Position numbers and translations under genes: made by a program. This document shows positions 1 through 8,562 of a stretch of 64,000 bases of DNA, in pieces. The stretch is from CAZDUS01 sp964508705 (lineage in GTDB: Bacteria; Verrucomicrobiota; Kiritimatiellia; CAIKKV01; CAITUY01): the NCBI GenBank assembly GCA_964508705.1, contig CAZDUS010000003.1, positions 1 to 64,000 on the forward strand, given 5' to 3'. The notes beneath the pieces were generated by a model. That model saw nothing but the letters and a program-made list of their open reading frames with translations. It did no database searches and was not told the DNA's origin. How positions within the stretch are numbered: position 1 is the stretch's first letter; every line of letters begins with the position of its first letter.

Positions 1-1
1 G

Positions 2-55
2 GATATCCGCATGTTGTACGAGAATGACATCAGGTTCCTGACGCAGTTCAGGTGA
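2..55 (+). CDS. pheS: Phenylalanine-tRNA ligase alpha subunit, C-terminal end (partial)
   Basis: Only the last 17 codons are in the window, ending in TGA. They read D-I-R-M-L-Y-E-N-D-I-R-F-L-T-Q-F-R, which matches the highly conserved end of bacterial PheS. The next gene is pheT, 11 bases downstream, so this is the usual pheST operon. PheS carries the catalytic core that attaches phenylalanine to tRNA-Phe in the cytoplasm. The start of the gene lies outside the window. Confidence 0.85.
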   Translation, partial: DIRMLYENDIRFLTQFR

Positions 56-66
56 TTGGGTGAATT

Positions 67-2502
67 ATGAAAGTGCCATTGAGTTGGTTGAAAGAGTATG
101 TGGACGTTGATGTGACGCCAAAAGAGCTGGCGTCGTTGTTGACGTTTTCGGGTACTGAGGTCGAGGGTATCAGGACTGTGGGCGGCGATTTTGCGGGGAT
201 TGTGGTGGGTGAGGTTCTTACGGTTGACCGCCATCCCAACGCCGATCGTCTGACGGTGTGTACGGTCAAAAGCGGCACGGAAGTCCTGACGGTCGTTTGT
301 GGCGCGCCCAACGTGGCGGCGGGGATCAAGGTTGCATTAGCGACGATTGGAGCAACGCTCCCAAACGGATTAAAGATCAAGAAGGCCAAGGTCCGCGGTG
401 TGGAATCGTTCGGGATGCTTTGCGCGGCAGATGAACTTGGGCTTTCCGAGGATCACAGCGGGTTAATGATTTTGCCGCAGGATATCAAGGTCGGAACGCC
501 GTTCGCAGAGATTGCAGGGCCGCCCGAAACGATATTGGAACTTGAGGTGACTCCCAATCGTCCGGATTGCCTCAGCATGATCGGGATTGCCCGCGAAGTG
601 GCGGCGTTGCTTGGGAAGCCGTTACGGGTGCCGGAGGTTAAGTTCAAGGAAGGAGCGCGCGGGGTGAAGGACATGGCGGCGGTGACCATCGAGGATGCCG
701 GGGGGTGTCCCCGGTACACGGCACGGGTCATTTCTGGAATTTCCATTGGGCCGAGTCCGCGCTGGATGCAGCAACGGCTGTCGAATGCCGGAGTGCGTCC
801 GATCAATACCATCGTGGATGTGACTAACTATGTCATGTTAGAGTGCGGTCAACCTTTGCACGCGTTTGATTACGAATTTTTGGATGGACGGAAGATTGTG
901 GTTCGTCGGGCAAAGTCCGGCGAGAAGATGAGTACACTGGACGGGGCAGAAAGGGCCATTACTTCTGAGATGCTGATGATTGCGGATGCGGTACGCCCTG
1001 TGGCTGTGGCAGGTGTGATGGGCGGAGCTGGGAGCGAGATTCGTGATGTGACGCAGACGGTTCTGTTGGAGAGCGCATTCTTCAAGGCAACGACTATCAG
1101 GAAAACGGCAAAGCAGTTGGCACTGTCCACGGAGTCGTCCTACCGATTCGAGCGGGGTGTTGATATTGACATGGTCGAATGGGCGAGCCGGAGGGCGGCG
1201 GCGTTAATGGCGGAGTTGGCAGGCGGGGAAATAGCAGCGGGAGTTGTTGATTGTTATCCCGTGAAACAAGCACCACAGACGGTCGATATGCGCTTGGCGC
1301 GACTGAAGAGTCTGCTGGGGATTGACATCGCGCCAGCTCGTGTGCAGGAAATTTTCAAGGCTCTTGGGTTTACGGTGTTAAAGCAGGCCGGCGACACGAT
1401 GACGGTTGGTATTCCTGCTTTTCGCGTGGATATTGACCAGGAGGCGGATTTGATCGAGGAGGTTTCCCGGATTCATGGTTTGGATAAGATTCCGGCTCCG
1501 GCGCCAGCCTCCCGTCTTGTGCCAGGGGCTGAAGATACGGCAACGCGGGCAACGATCAATTGTCGCGAGAATCTGATCGGGCTCGGGTTGAGCGAGATCA
1601 TGAATTACAGCTTCGTATCCGAGAAGCTTTTGAATCTTGTGGGGTATGGCAAGCCTGAGGCGCGGCTGGTGCTGCCCAATCCGATCAGCGCTGACCACAC
1701 GATCATGCGGGATAGTCTGGTGCCGCAGATGATCGAGACGCTGGGCAGAAACCTGGCGCGCCAGGCCAGGGAAGCGGCCCTCTTTGAGATGGGGAGGGTT
1801 TTCTTCAAGCGTTCTGACGGCGGGTTGGGGGAGGAAGATCGTCTTTGTATTGGATTGCTGGGCCCCGTGGGACATCAAGGCATGCAAAAGAGCCAGTCCG
1901 TTCGTGACACAGATATGTTCCAATGGATTAAGGGGATATTGGAAGCGCTTTGCATGGCTAATCGAGTGCCGGAAGTCAGCAGCGGGGGAATGTCATTTGC
2001 AGACATTGTGCTCAAACCTGTTGAAAGTCCTGCGTTGGCTGCTGGACGATCTGTTTCTGTAGTGGTGGGCGGTGAGTTGTGTGGGGTGATGGGATTGGTG
2101 AGTGACCGCTTGCGTGATGAGTGGCGCATGACGGGGCCTGTAGCTGTCATGGAGTTGCGGATGGCGCCGTTGATCCAGCACTTGCTGCGTGTGCCTGCCA
2201 GCAAGCCTGTTTGCGCGTTCCCGATGGTGGACCGTGACGTGGCGATGGTGTTGGATGAAGCGGTAAATCACGAAATCGTGGTGAAGACGATACGGGGTGC
2301 TGCGCCGGCTGAATTGGAGGATATCCGGCTCTTTGATGTGTATCGCGGGGATCATGTTGGCAAGGGACGCAAGAGTCTGGCGTATGCACTGACGTATCGC
2401 TCGATGGAGCGCACGTTGCGTGACGAGGAAGTCAATACGATGCATGATGCCATCAAGGGAGTGTTGAGGAAGGAATTGTCGGCGGAAATTAGAGAAGGGT
2501 AA
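67..2502 (+). CDS. pheT: Phenylalanine-tRNA ligase beta subunit
   Basis: An 811-residue protein of normal bacterial PheT length. It forms the alpha2-beta2 phenylalanyl-tRNA synthetase with PheS and carries the editing site that removes mischarged Tyr-tRNA-Phe. Domain order fits the family: an OB-fold tRNA-binding domain (about residues 40-150), the B3/B4 editing region with the stretch TPNRPDCLS, then INTIVDVTNYVMLECGQPLH, a B5 domain around residues 400-475, the catalytic-like core (LGLSEIMNYSF, PNPIS), and the anticodon-binding FDX-ACB domain at the C-terminus (FPMVDRDVAMV to the end). The ATG lies 11 bases after the pheS stop. Confidence 0.97.
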   Translation: MKVPLSWLKEYVDVDVTPKELASLLTFSGTEVEGIRTVGGDFAGIVVGEVLTVDRHPNADRLTVCTVKSGTEVLTVVCGAPNVAAGIKVALATIGATLPNGLKIKKAKVRGVESFGMLCAADELGLSEDHSGLMILPQDIKVGTPFAEIAGPPETILELEVTPNRPDCLSMIGIAREVAALLGKPLRVPEVKFKEGARGVKDMAAVTIEDAGGCPRYTARVISGISIGPSPRWMQQRLSNAGVRPINTIVDVTNYVMLECGQPLHAFDYEFLDGRKIVVRRAKSGEKMSTLDGAERAITSEMLMIADAVRPVAVAGVMGGAGSEIRDVTQTVLLESAFFKATTIRKTAKQLALSTESSYRFERGVDIDMVEWASRRAAALMAELAGGEIAAGVVDCYPVKQAPQTVDMRLARLKSLLGIDIAPARVQEIFKALGFTVLKQAGDTMTVGIPAFRVDIDQEADLIEEVSRIHGLDKIPAPAPASRLVPGAEDTATRATINCRENLIGLGLSEIMNYSFVSEKLLNLVGYGKPEARLVLPNPISADHTIMRDSLVPQMIETLGRNLARQAREAALFEMGRVFFKRSDGGLGEEDRLCIGLLGPVGHQGMQKSQSVRDTDMFQWIKGILEALCMANRVPEVSSGGMSFADIVLKPVESPALAAGRSVSVVVGGELCGVMGLVSDRLRDEWRMTGPVAVMELRMAPLIQHLLRVPASKPVCAFPMVDRDVAMVLDEAVNHEIVVKTIRGAAPAELEDIRLFDVYRGDHVGKGRKSLAYALTYRSMERTLRDEEVNTMHDAIKGVLRKELSAEIREG

Positions 2503-2529
2503 GTCAACCAAACAGCAGGAGGATCGGTT

Positions 2530-3066
2530 ATGGCTACATTGGCAGGAACGAAGACAGAGAAGAATCTACAGGATGCGTTTGCCGGAGAATCACAAGCCCG
2601 GAACAAGTACACATTTTTTGCCTCGGTCGCCAAGAAAGAGGGATACGAGCAGATTGCGGCTCTTTTCCTTGAAACGGCTGATCAGGAAAAGGAGCACGCC
2701 AAGCTTCATTTCAAGGCACTTTCTGGAATTGGCGACACCATTGCCAATTTGAAAGCTGCAGCCAGTGGCGAAGGACATGAGTGGACTTCGATGTATCCGC
2801 AGATGGCCAAGGATGCGCGTGAAGAAGGTTTCGAGGATATTGCCAGGATTTTTGAAGCCGTTGGAAAAGTCGAAAAGGAGCATCAGGCGAGGTATTTGGC
2901 TCTTTTGAAGAATGTGGAGCAGGGGACGGTATTCCAAAAGGCGGAAAAGGTTAAATGGCGTTGCCGGAATTGCGGGCATGTGCACGAGGGGCTTAAGGCG
3001 CACGAGAAGTGTCCGGTCTGTCAGCATCCCAAGGCGTATTATGAGATCGTCCCGGTGAATTACTAA
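2530..3066 (+). CDS. rbr: Rubrerythrin (peroxide-scavenging non-haem iron protein)
   Basis: A 178-residue protein with the classic rubrerythrin layout. An N-terminal four-helix ferritin-like domain carries the diiron ligands (FAGESQARNKY, ETADQEKEHAK, KVEKEHQARY). A C-terminal rubredoxin-like domain has two Cys pairs (CRNCGH and CPVC). Rubrerythrins reduce hydrogen peroxide in the cytoplasm of anaerobes and microaerophiles, taking electrons through the rubredoxin domain. A strong Shine-Dalgarno (AGGAGG) lies about 8 bases before the ATG. It follows pheT by 27 bases, possibly in the same transcript, and a terminator-like hairpin follows it. With the encapsulin ferritin elsewhere in the window it points to an oxygen-sensitive lifestyle. 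Confidence 0.96.
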   Translation: MATLAGTKTEKNLQDAFAGESQARNKYTFFASVAKKEGYEQIAALFLETADQEKEHAKLHFKALSGIGDTIANLKAAASGEGHEWTSMYPQMAKDAREEGFEDIARIFEAVGKVEKEHQARYLALLKNVEQGTVFQKAEKVKWRCRNCGHVHEGLKAHEKCPVCQHPKAYYEIVPVNY

Positions 3067-3097
3067 AGACAGGGATCGCGTCGATGTCGTTTTGAGT

Positions 3098-3140
3098 GTG
3101 CGTTGCCGCTGGATGACGAGCGGCACGCGCTTGTTATTTG
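3098..3140 (+). terminator. Hairpin terminator after rubrerythrin
   Basis: A GC-rich stem (arms 3100-3110 and 3119-3128, one bulged T) is followed by TTGTTATTT. It lies between the rubrerythrin stop and the next start. The T tract is short and interrupted, so termination may be partial. Confidence 0.45.
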
Positions 3141-3170
3141 CCTTGGCTGTCAGGTGGCAGGGAGTATGTT

Positions 3171-3944
3171 ATGAGAATAACGTTTCTTGGAACCGGGACT
3201 TCTGTCGGTATTCCTGTCATTGGATGCGATTGCCAAGTTTGCAGGTCGCCTGATCCGCGGAACAAGAGACGCCGTTCGAGCTTATACGTTCAGACTCCTG
3301 AAGCCAGTGTTGTAATTGACACCTCACTCGATTTTCGTGAGCAGGCTTTGGCTTACGGGGTCCCAAGGGTTGATGCAGTGTTGGTTACTCATTCTCATGC
3401 GGACCATATCTTTGGGTTGGATGATGTCCGTCGTTACAATACGTTGCAGGGAGGCGAGATTCCCGTCTATGGCTCATCCGAAACCATTGCCGACCTAAAG
3501 CGGATATTTAATTACGTAAATGAGAATGTGCCTGAGCCGGGCGTTTTTCGTCCGCAGTTGGATTTTATTGTGGTGGAGAAATTGTTCAGGGTGGGGTCGT
3601 GCAAGATAGAACCGCTGCCGGTGGTTCATGGTAAGTCGGCAACATTTGGATACCGATTGGAATGGGGAGGGTACTCGGTGGGGTATGTTCCGGATTGCAA
3701 AGAGATGCCGAAGGCGACGTTGGAGAGATTTAAGGGGGTCGATGTCATGATCCTTGATGGATTGCGCCATCGCGCGCATCCGACTCATCTTTCCGTGAAC
3801 GATGCCTTGGCGCTCCTAAAGGACATTGGGGCTCGACTTTCTTATTTAACGCATATTTGCCATGATCTTGATCACGAGGAGACACAGTCTTCACTTCCGC
3901 ACGGTGTGTCCCTGGCTTGTGATGGGATGGTTATATCCCTGTGA
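3171..3944 (+). CDS. MBL-fold metallohydrolase, PhnP-like phosphodiesterase family
   Basis: A 257-residue protein of the metallo-beta-lactamase superfamily. The N-terminus FLGTGTSVGIPVIGCDCQVC and the zinc motif HSHADHIFGLDD are typical of the PhnP/PqqB-type branch, whose best-known member hydrolyses 5-phosphoribosyl 1,2-cyclic phosphate. Further metal ligands are the His in PVVHGKS, Asp in MILDGLRH, and the terminal HICHDLDHE. The ATG at 3171 was chosen because the motif-containing sequence starts there and a purine-rich SD (AGGGAG) lies just upstream; an in-frame TTG at 3138 would add 11 residues without homology. No phosphonate genes are nearby, so the substrate is unknown. Confidence 0.85.
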   Translation: MRITFLGTGTSVGIPVIGCDCQVCRSPDPRNKRRRSSLYVQTPEASVVIDTSLDFREQALAYGVPRVDAVLVTHSHADHIFGLDDVRRYNTLQGGEIPVYGSSETIADLKRIFNYVNENVPEPGVFRPQLDFIVVEKLFRVGSCKIEPLPVVHGKSATFGYRLEWGGYSVGYVPDCKEMPKATLERFKGVDVMILDGLRHRAHPTHLSVNDALALLKDIGARLSYLTHICHDLDHEETQSSLPHGVSLACDGMVISL

Positions 3945-4125
3945 GATATCATCAATTGTCCCTAAAAAAATTAGAGAATTTCTTTCAGGATGAGCTTGCG
4001 TTTGCAGTTCTCGTCATGTAATTTTCCCCGCTCAATAGTTTTTCAGGTGTACAAAAAGTTTGCGCTTTTGAGGTGTTTAATAACAGTAGGTGTCATTAGT
4101 AGAAAGGGTGGAAATCGAGTAGTAT

Positions 4126-6576
4126 ATGAATAATCGAACAGGTCTGGGTCATTCACTTTTATTAAAATCACTTGCGGCATTGGCGGTCATGACTTTGCCT
4201 GCCGTTGGTTTCGCCAGCGAGGCGGATATCAAGCTGCCTGATCTGACGACAATTTCCTTTCAGGGGCTTGGCGGAGTGAGCGGCTCCATGCTCATGTATA
4301 TTGGTATCGTGATTTGTATGGTGGGTGCGGCTTTTGGCGTTGTGCAGTATGTGCAAACCAAGTCGTTACCGGTCCATGAGAGCATGGCCAAGGTTTCGCA
4401 GACCATTTGGGGTACTTGCAAGACCTACTTGATGACTCAGGGTAAGTTCATCGCGATTCTCTGGGTGCTGATCGCGGCTTGTATGGTCTACTACTTCATG
4501 GTGTTACAGCATAATACGCTTGGTCATGTCGCGGTAATTCTGGCCGCATCGGTTCTCGGTATACTGGGATCTTATGGAGTTGCGTGGTTCGGTATCAGGA
4601 TTAACACTACGGCTAATTCACGCACGGCATTTTCGGCGCTTAAGGGTAATTCACTGGCCACGCTGAGCATCCCGCTCCGGTCGGGAATGAGCGTTGGATT
4701 GTTGCTGGTGGCGGTGGAACTGTTTTTTATGATTTGCATTCTGATGTTCCTGCCGCGCGAGTTGGTTGGCCCTTGCTTTATCGGCTTCGCGATTGGTGAG
4801 TCACTGGGTGCCAGTGTGCTCCGTATTTGCGGCGGTATCTTCACGAAAATCGCCGACATCGGTTCCGATTTGATGAAGATTGTCTTCAAGTTACCCGAGG
4901 ATGATCCGAAGAATCCCGGTGTGATCGCGGACTGCACCGGTGACAATGCGGGCGACTCGGTCGGTCCGACGGCTGATGGTTTTGAAACGTATGGAGTAAC
5001 CGGGGTTGCCTTAATCGCCTTTCTTTCGCTGGCCTTGGTTTCCACTCCGGTTGTTTGCGGGACGTTGATTATCTGGTTGTTCGTCATGCGCGCTTTGATG
5101 ATTGTGACGTCGTTGCTGTCCTATTTTAGCAATGAGGCGTTGAGCGCGATGATGTTTGGCGGCAAGAAGGATTTTGACATGGAGGCGCCTTTGACGCATC
5201 TCGTGTGGATCACGTCGGCTGTTTCCATTGCCATTACCTTTCTGGCCAGCAAGTTTCTCCTGGCGAATCAGCCGGGGTTGGACAGCAATCTGTGGTGGGT
5301 CTTATCCGCCATCATCAGTTGCGGAACGGTTGCCGGCGCGTTGATTCCTGAATTCACCAAGGTGTTCACGAGCACGAATTCGCGACATGTCAAGGAAGTG
5401 ACGAATTGCTCGAAACATGGTGGAGCGTCACTGAACATCCTGTCCGGGTTTGTGGCGGGTAACTTCTCTGCGTTCTGGATGGGGTTGTGCATCATGTTGT
5501 TGATGTTCGTGTCCTATTACTTCTCGCAGATGTCAGCTTTGCTGTCCATCATGCCCCAGGAATTTCTGTTTGCGGCGCCGATTTTTGCATTCGGCTTGGT
5601 GGCGTTTGGGTTTTTAGGTATGGGCCCCGTTACGATTGCCGTCGATAGCTTTGGGCCTGTGACGGACAACGCTCAATCTGTATACGAGTTGAGCCAGATC
5701 GAAGGACGGAGCGGGATCAAGGACGAGATCAAGAAGAGCTTCGGATTTGATCCTGATTTTGAAAACGCCAAGTATCTCCTTGAGAAGGGTGATGGTGCGG
5801 GGAATACCTTTAAGGCCACTGCCAAGCCCGTGTTGATTGGAACGGCGGTTGTTGGCGCAACGACAATGGTGTTCGGTATCATCATTCTGCTTGAGAACCT
5901 ATACGGTGGAGTCATCACAAAGCTTTCCATCGTTCAGCCTGAAATCATCCTTGGCCTTATTATGGGCGGATCGGTGATTTACTGGTTTACGGGCGCCTCA
6001 TGTCAGGCGGTGGTGACGGGTGCCTATCGCGCCGTCGTCTACATCAAGGAGAACATGAAGCTTGATGCGGCAACTGCTTCAGAGAAGGATAGCAATGAAG
6101 TCGTGCGCATTTGCACGATTTACGCGCAAAAGGGTATGTGGAATATCTTCATTGTGGTGTTCAGCTTCGCTCTGGCCTTGCCGTTCTTTAATCCGTATTT
6201 CTTTATCGGTTACCTGATCGGTATCGCCTTCTTTGGCTTGTTCCAGGCGATATTCATGGCCAATGCTGGTGGTGCGTGGGACAACGCAAAAAAGATCGTG
6301 GAAGTGGATCTTCGCCAGAAGGGGACAGATTTGCATGCGGCCACCGTTGTTGGTGATACCGTAGGTGATCCCTTCAAGGATACCTCGTCAGTGGCGCTGA
6401 ATCCTGTGATCAAATTCACAACGCTGTTCGGTTTGTTAGCGGTTGAAATCGCTATCACCATGAAAGACCAGGCTGTCAAGAATGGCATTGGTGCGTTCTT
6501 CTTTATCGTCGCGCTGGTGTTTGTGTATCGCTCGTTCTATGGCATGCGGATTCCGGACGAGGCGGACGGGAAGTAA
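4126..6576 (+). CDS. hppA: Membrane-bound ion-translocating pyrophosphatase
   Basis: An 816-residue polytopic membrane protein that couples pyrophosphate hydrolysis to H+ and/or Na+ pumping. The substrate-binding loops are present: PEDDPKNPGVIADCTGDNAG with DSVG (about 258-281), DSFGPVTDNAQ (about 507), and GDTVGDPFKDTSS near the C-terminus. About 16 hydrophobic segments are visible, with a signal-like first helix (residues 10-30). In the motif GNTFKATAK, Lys563 sits where K+-dependent enzymes have Ala, which predicts a potassium-independent enzyme. Several otherwise conserved positions differ: DLMKIVF instead of the usual DLVGKVE, and DGFETYG instead of DLFETYA. The ion specificity therefore cannot be read by eye. 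Single-gene transcript with its own terminator. Confidence 0.95.
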   Translation: MNNRTGLGHSLLLKSLAALAVMTLPAVGFASEADIKLPDLTTISFQGLGGVSGSMLMYIGIVICMVGAAFGVVQYVQTKSLPVHESMAKVSQTIWGTCKTYLMTQGKFIAILWVLIAACMVYYFMVLQHNTLGHVAVILAASVLGILGSYGVAWFGIRINTTANSRTAFSALKGNSLATLSIPLRSGMSVGLLLVAVELFFMICILMFLPRELVGPCFIGFAIGESLGASVLRICGGIFTKIADIGSDLMKIVFKLPEDDPKNPGVIADCTGDNAGDSVGPTADGFETYGVTGVALIAFLSLALVSTPVVCGTLIIWLFVMRALMIVTSLLSYFSNEALSAMMFGGKKDFDMEAPLTHLVWITSAVSIAITFLASKFLLANQPGLDSNLWWVLSAIISCGTVAGALIPEFTKVFTSTNSRHVKEVTNCSKHGGASLNILSGFVAGNFSAFWMGLCIMLLMFVSYYFSQMSALLSIMPQEFLFAAPIFAFGLVAFGFLGMGPVTIAVDSFGPVTDNAQSVYELSQIEGRSGIKDEIKKSFGFDPDFENAKYLLEKGDGAGNTFKATAKPVLIGTAVVGATTMVFGIIILLENLYGGVITKLSIVQPEIILGLIMGGSVIYWFTGASCQAVVTGAYRAVVYIKENMKLDAATASEKDSNEVVRICTIYAQKGMWNIFIVVFSFALALPFFNPYFFIGYLIGIAFFGLFQAIFMANAGGAWDNAKKIVEVDLRQKGTDLHAATVVGDTVGDPFKDTSSVALNPVIKFTTLFGLLAVEIAITMKDQAVKNGIGAFFFIVALVFVYRSFYGMRIPDEADGK

Positions 6577-6596
6577 TCAGGTTCATAGTTGATTCG

Positions 6597-6634
6597 CGCG
6601 CTGTGTTTTTCGGAGCACAGCGCGTTTTTGTTTT
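6597..6634 (+). terminator. Strong intrinsic terminator after hppA
   Basis: A perfect 9-bp GC-rich stem (6597-6605 with 6616-6624) and a 10-base loop are followed by TTTTTGTTTT. It begins about 20 bases after the pyrophosphatase stop codon. Confidence 0.92.
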
Positions 6635-6659
6635 ATTGTGCTGGCTACTTTTGAATTAT

Positions 6660-6691
6660 GAAGTCTTGATTAACAGAAGTCTTGATTAACA
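6660..6691. repeat. Exact tandem duplication, 2 x 16 bp
   Basis: GAAGTCTTGATTAACA occurs twice in direct succession (6660-6675 and 6676-6691) in the gap between the hppA terminator and gatC. It contains TTGATT/TTAACA-like sequence and may be a duplicated promoter or operator element, or a chance slippage product. Confidence 0.9.
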
Positions 6692-6770
6692 AGCTTGCAC
6701 CAATCGCCTTTCTCCGGTATCTAATCCGCTTTCATTGATTCGCCAAAATGCAAGTTTCACGGAGTCTGAA

Positions 6771-7076
6771 ATGACCGACAACAACAAGGCTGTGGCTCAA
6801 CAGATGGACGTTCGTTACGTTGCGAATCTGGCGCGACTCCACCTGACAGACACTGAGGCGAAAGAGTTTCAGGCGCAATTGGGTCGAATAGTTGAATATT
6901 TCAATGAATTGAGTGAAGTTGACTTGGGCGATTCGGAGCCCATGGCGCATGCCACGGTGATTCAGAATGTATTCCGTGAAGACGTGTGCCGCCCCAGTCT
7001 GGATTCAGCCCTTGTTATGAAGAACGCGCCTCAACAGGGTGCAGATCTTTTTATTGTGCCAAAAATTGTGGAATAA
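6771..7076 (+). CDS. gatC: Asp/Glu-tRNA(Asn/Gln) amidotransferase subunit C
   Basis: A 101-residue GatC, the small wrapping subunit of the GatCAB complex that converts misacylated Glu-tRNA-Gln or Asp-tRNA-Asn to the correct amide. Family features are VRYVANLARLHLTDTEAKEF at the N-terminus, the LGRIVEYFNELSEVD helix, and the C-terminal end FIVPKIVE. The ATG at 6771 is preceded by ACGGAG at a good distance; an upstream in-frame TTG at 6735 adds 12 non-conserved residues. gatA starts 6 bases after its stop, so gatC-gatA-gatB form one operon. Confidence 0.95.
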   Translation: MTDNNKAVAQQMDVRYVANLARLHLTDTEAKEFQAQLGRIVEYFNELSEVDLGDSEPMAHATVIQNVFREDVCRPSLDSALVMKNAPQQGADLFIVPKIVE

Positions 7077-7081
7077 CCCTT

Positions 7082-8548
7082 GTGAGTAAAGATCTAACGA
7101 CACTAACGGTTTGCGGACTGCTTGCTTCATTCGAGCGCAGGGAATGTTCCTCGGTGGAGGTCGTTCAGGAACTTCTTGGCGCCATCGCGAAGAAAGACGG
7201 AATAATCAAAGGGTATCTTTCGGTCGATGCTGAGGATGCTCTTTGTCAGGCCAGCGCGGCTGATGAAGCGAGGGCAAAGGGGGCAAAAGGACGATTGCTT
7301 GGTGTTCCGATCGCGGTTAAGGACGTCCTTAACGTCAAGGGGCAGAATTGTACGTGTGCGTCGCGAATACTTGAGGGCTACCGGTCGCCATACGATGCAA
7401 CGGCTATTTCGCGATTGAGGGCCGAAGGGGCTGTATTCCTGGGGCGGACCAACATGGATGAATTCGCAATGGGTTCTACCACAGAGAATTCGGCCTATGG
7501 GGTGACGCGCAATCCTTGGAATACTAATCATGTGCCGGGTGGATCCAGTGGCGGGTCTGCGGCTGTTGTGGCGGCAGATGAAGCAATAGCCGCGTTGGGG
7601 TCTGATACGGGTGGGTCTATTCGACAGCCGGCGTCTTTTTGTGGCTGTGTGGGGTTAAAGCCGACCTATGGGCGCGTATCACGTTATGGATTAACGGCTT
7701 ACGCCTCATCGTTGGATCAAATTGGCCCAATGACGAAAGATGTCAGAGATTCAGCATTGTTACTGGAAGTCATAGGGGGAGTTGATCCGCAGGATTCGAG
7801 CACCCTGCCGGTGGCAATTCCTGATTTCGGCGCCGCCATGAAGCCAACCTTGGAGGGTATGAAACTCGGGTTACCGAAGGAATACTTTGTGGGTGGGCTG
7901 GATGTGGATGTTGAGCGATCAATTGAAGGCGCCATTCAGCAATGCAGGAAGCTTGGAGCTGAACTGGTGGAAATTTCACTGCCGCATACCCGGTATGCTA
8001 TTGCCACGTACTACATTATTGCCACGGCAGAAGCTTCGTCGAACCTGTCCCGTTTTGATGGAGTGCGGTATGGGCGTCGAGCCAATGGGGCGAAAGATCC
8101 TATCGACCTTTATAAGCGGACCCGTGCAGATGGCTTTGGTGCAGAGGTCAAACGCAGAATCATTCTCGGTTCCTATGTGTTAAGCAGTGGATATTATGAC
8201 GCATATTATCTACGTGCGCAGAAGGTCAGGACGATGATTCGGCGAGATTTTGATGAGGCGTTTGGTAAGTGTGACGCCATTCTTGCGCCAGTTTCCCCGA
8301 CACCGGCTTATGTGATTGGCGAAAATCGTGACGATCCACTGCAAATGTATCTAGGGGACGTATTTACGGTTCCGGTAAATCTGGCTGGCATTTGCGGGCT
8401 ATCGGTGCCTTGCGGTTTTTCAGGTAAGGGAATGCCCGTAGGTCTGCAGATTATTGGCCCTGCGCTTGGTGAATCGGCGATATTGCAAGCGGGATATGCT
8501 TACGAACAATCGTCAGGGATCGGGCTGAAGCGCCCGAATGTTGGATAA
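7082..8548 (+). CDS. gatA: Asp/Glu-tRNA amidotransferase subunit A (amidase)
   Basis: A 488-residue amidase-signature protein that releases ammonia from glutamine for GatB. The Ser-cisSer-Lys triad is visible: Lys in PIAVKDVLN, cis-Ser in PGGSSGGSAA, and nucleophile Ser in GSDTGGSIRQPA. The C-terminal region with SGYYDAYYLRAQKVR is typical. The start is the GTG at 7082, giving normal GatA length; the longer reading frame upstream overlaps gatC and has no GatA homology. It sits between gatC (6 bases) and gatB (14 bases). Confidence 0.95.
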   Translation: MSKDLTTLTVCGLLASFERRECSSVEVVQELLGAIAKKDGIIKGYLSVDAEDALCQASAADEARAKGAKGRLLGVPIAVKDVLNVKGQNCTCASRILEGYRSPYDATAISRLRAEGAVFLGRTNMDEFAMGSTTENSAYGVTRNPWNTNHVPGGSSGGSAAVVAADEAIAALGSDTGGSIRQPASFCGCVGLKPTYGRVSRYGLTAYASSLDQIGPMTKDVRDSALLLEVIGGVDPQDSSTLPVAIPDFGAAMKPTLEGMKLGLPKEYFVGGLDVDVERSIEGAIQQCRKLGAELVEISLPHTRYAIATYYIIATAEASSNLSRFDGVRYGRRANGAKDPIDLYKRTRADGFGAEVKRRIILGSYVLSSGYYDAYYLRAQKVRTMIRRDFDEAFGKCDAILAPVSPTPAYVIGENRDDPLQMYLGDVFTVPVNLAGICGLSVPCGFSGKGMPVGLQIIGPALGESAILQAGYAYEQSSGIGLKRPNVG

Positions 8549-8562
8549 GGGCTGGAGACGGT

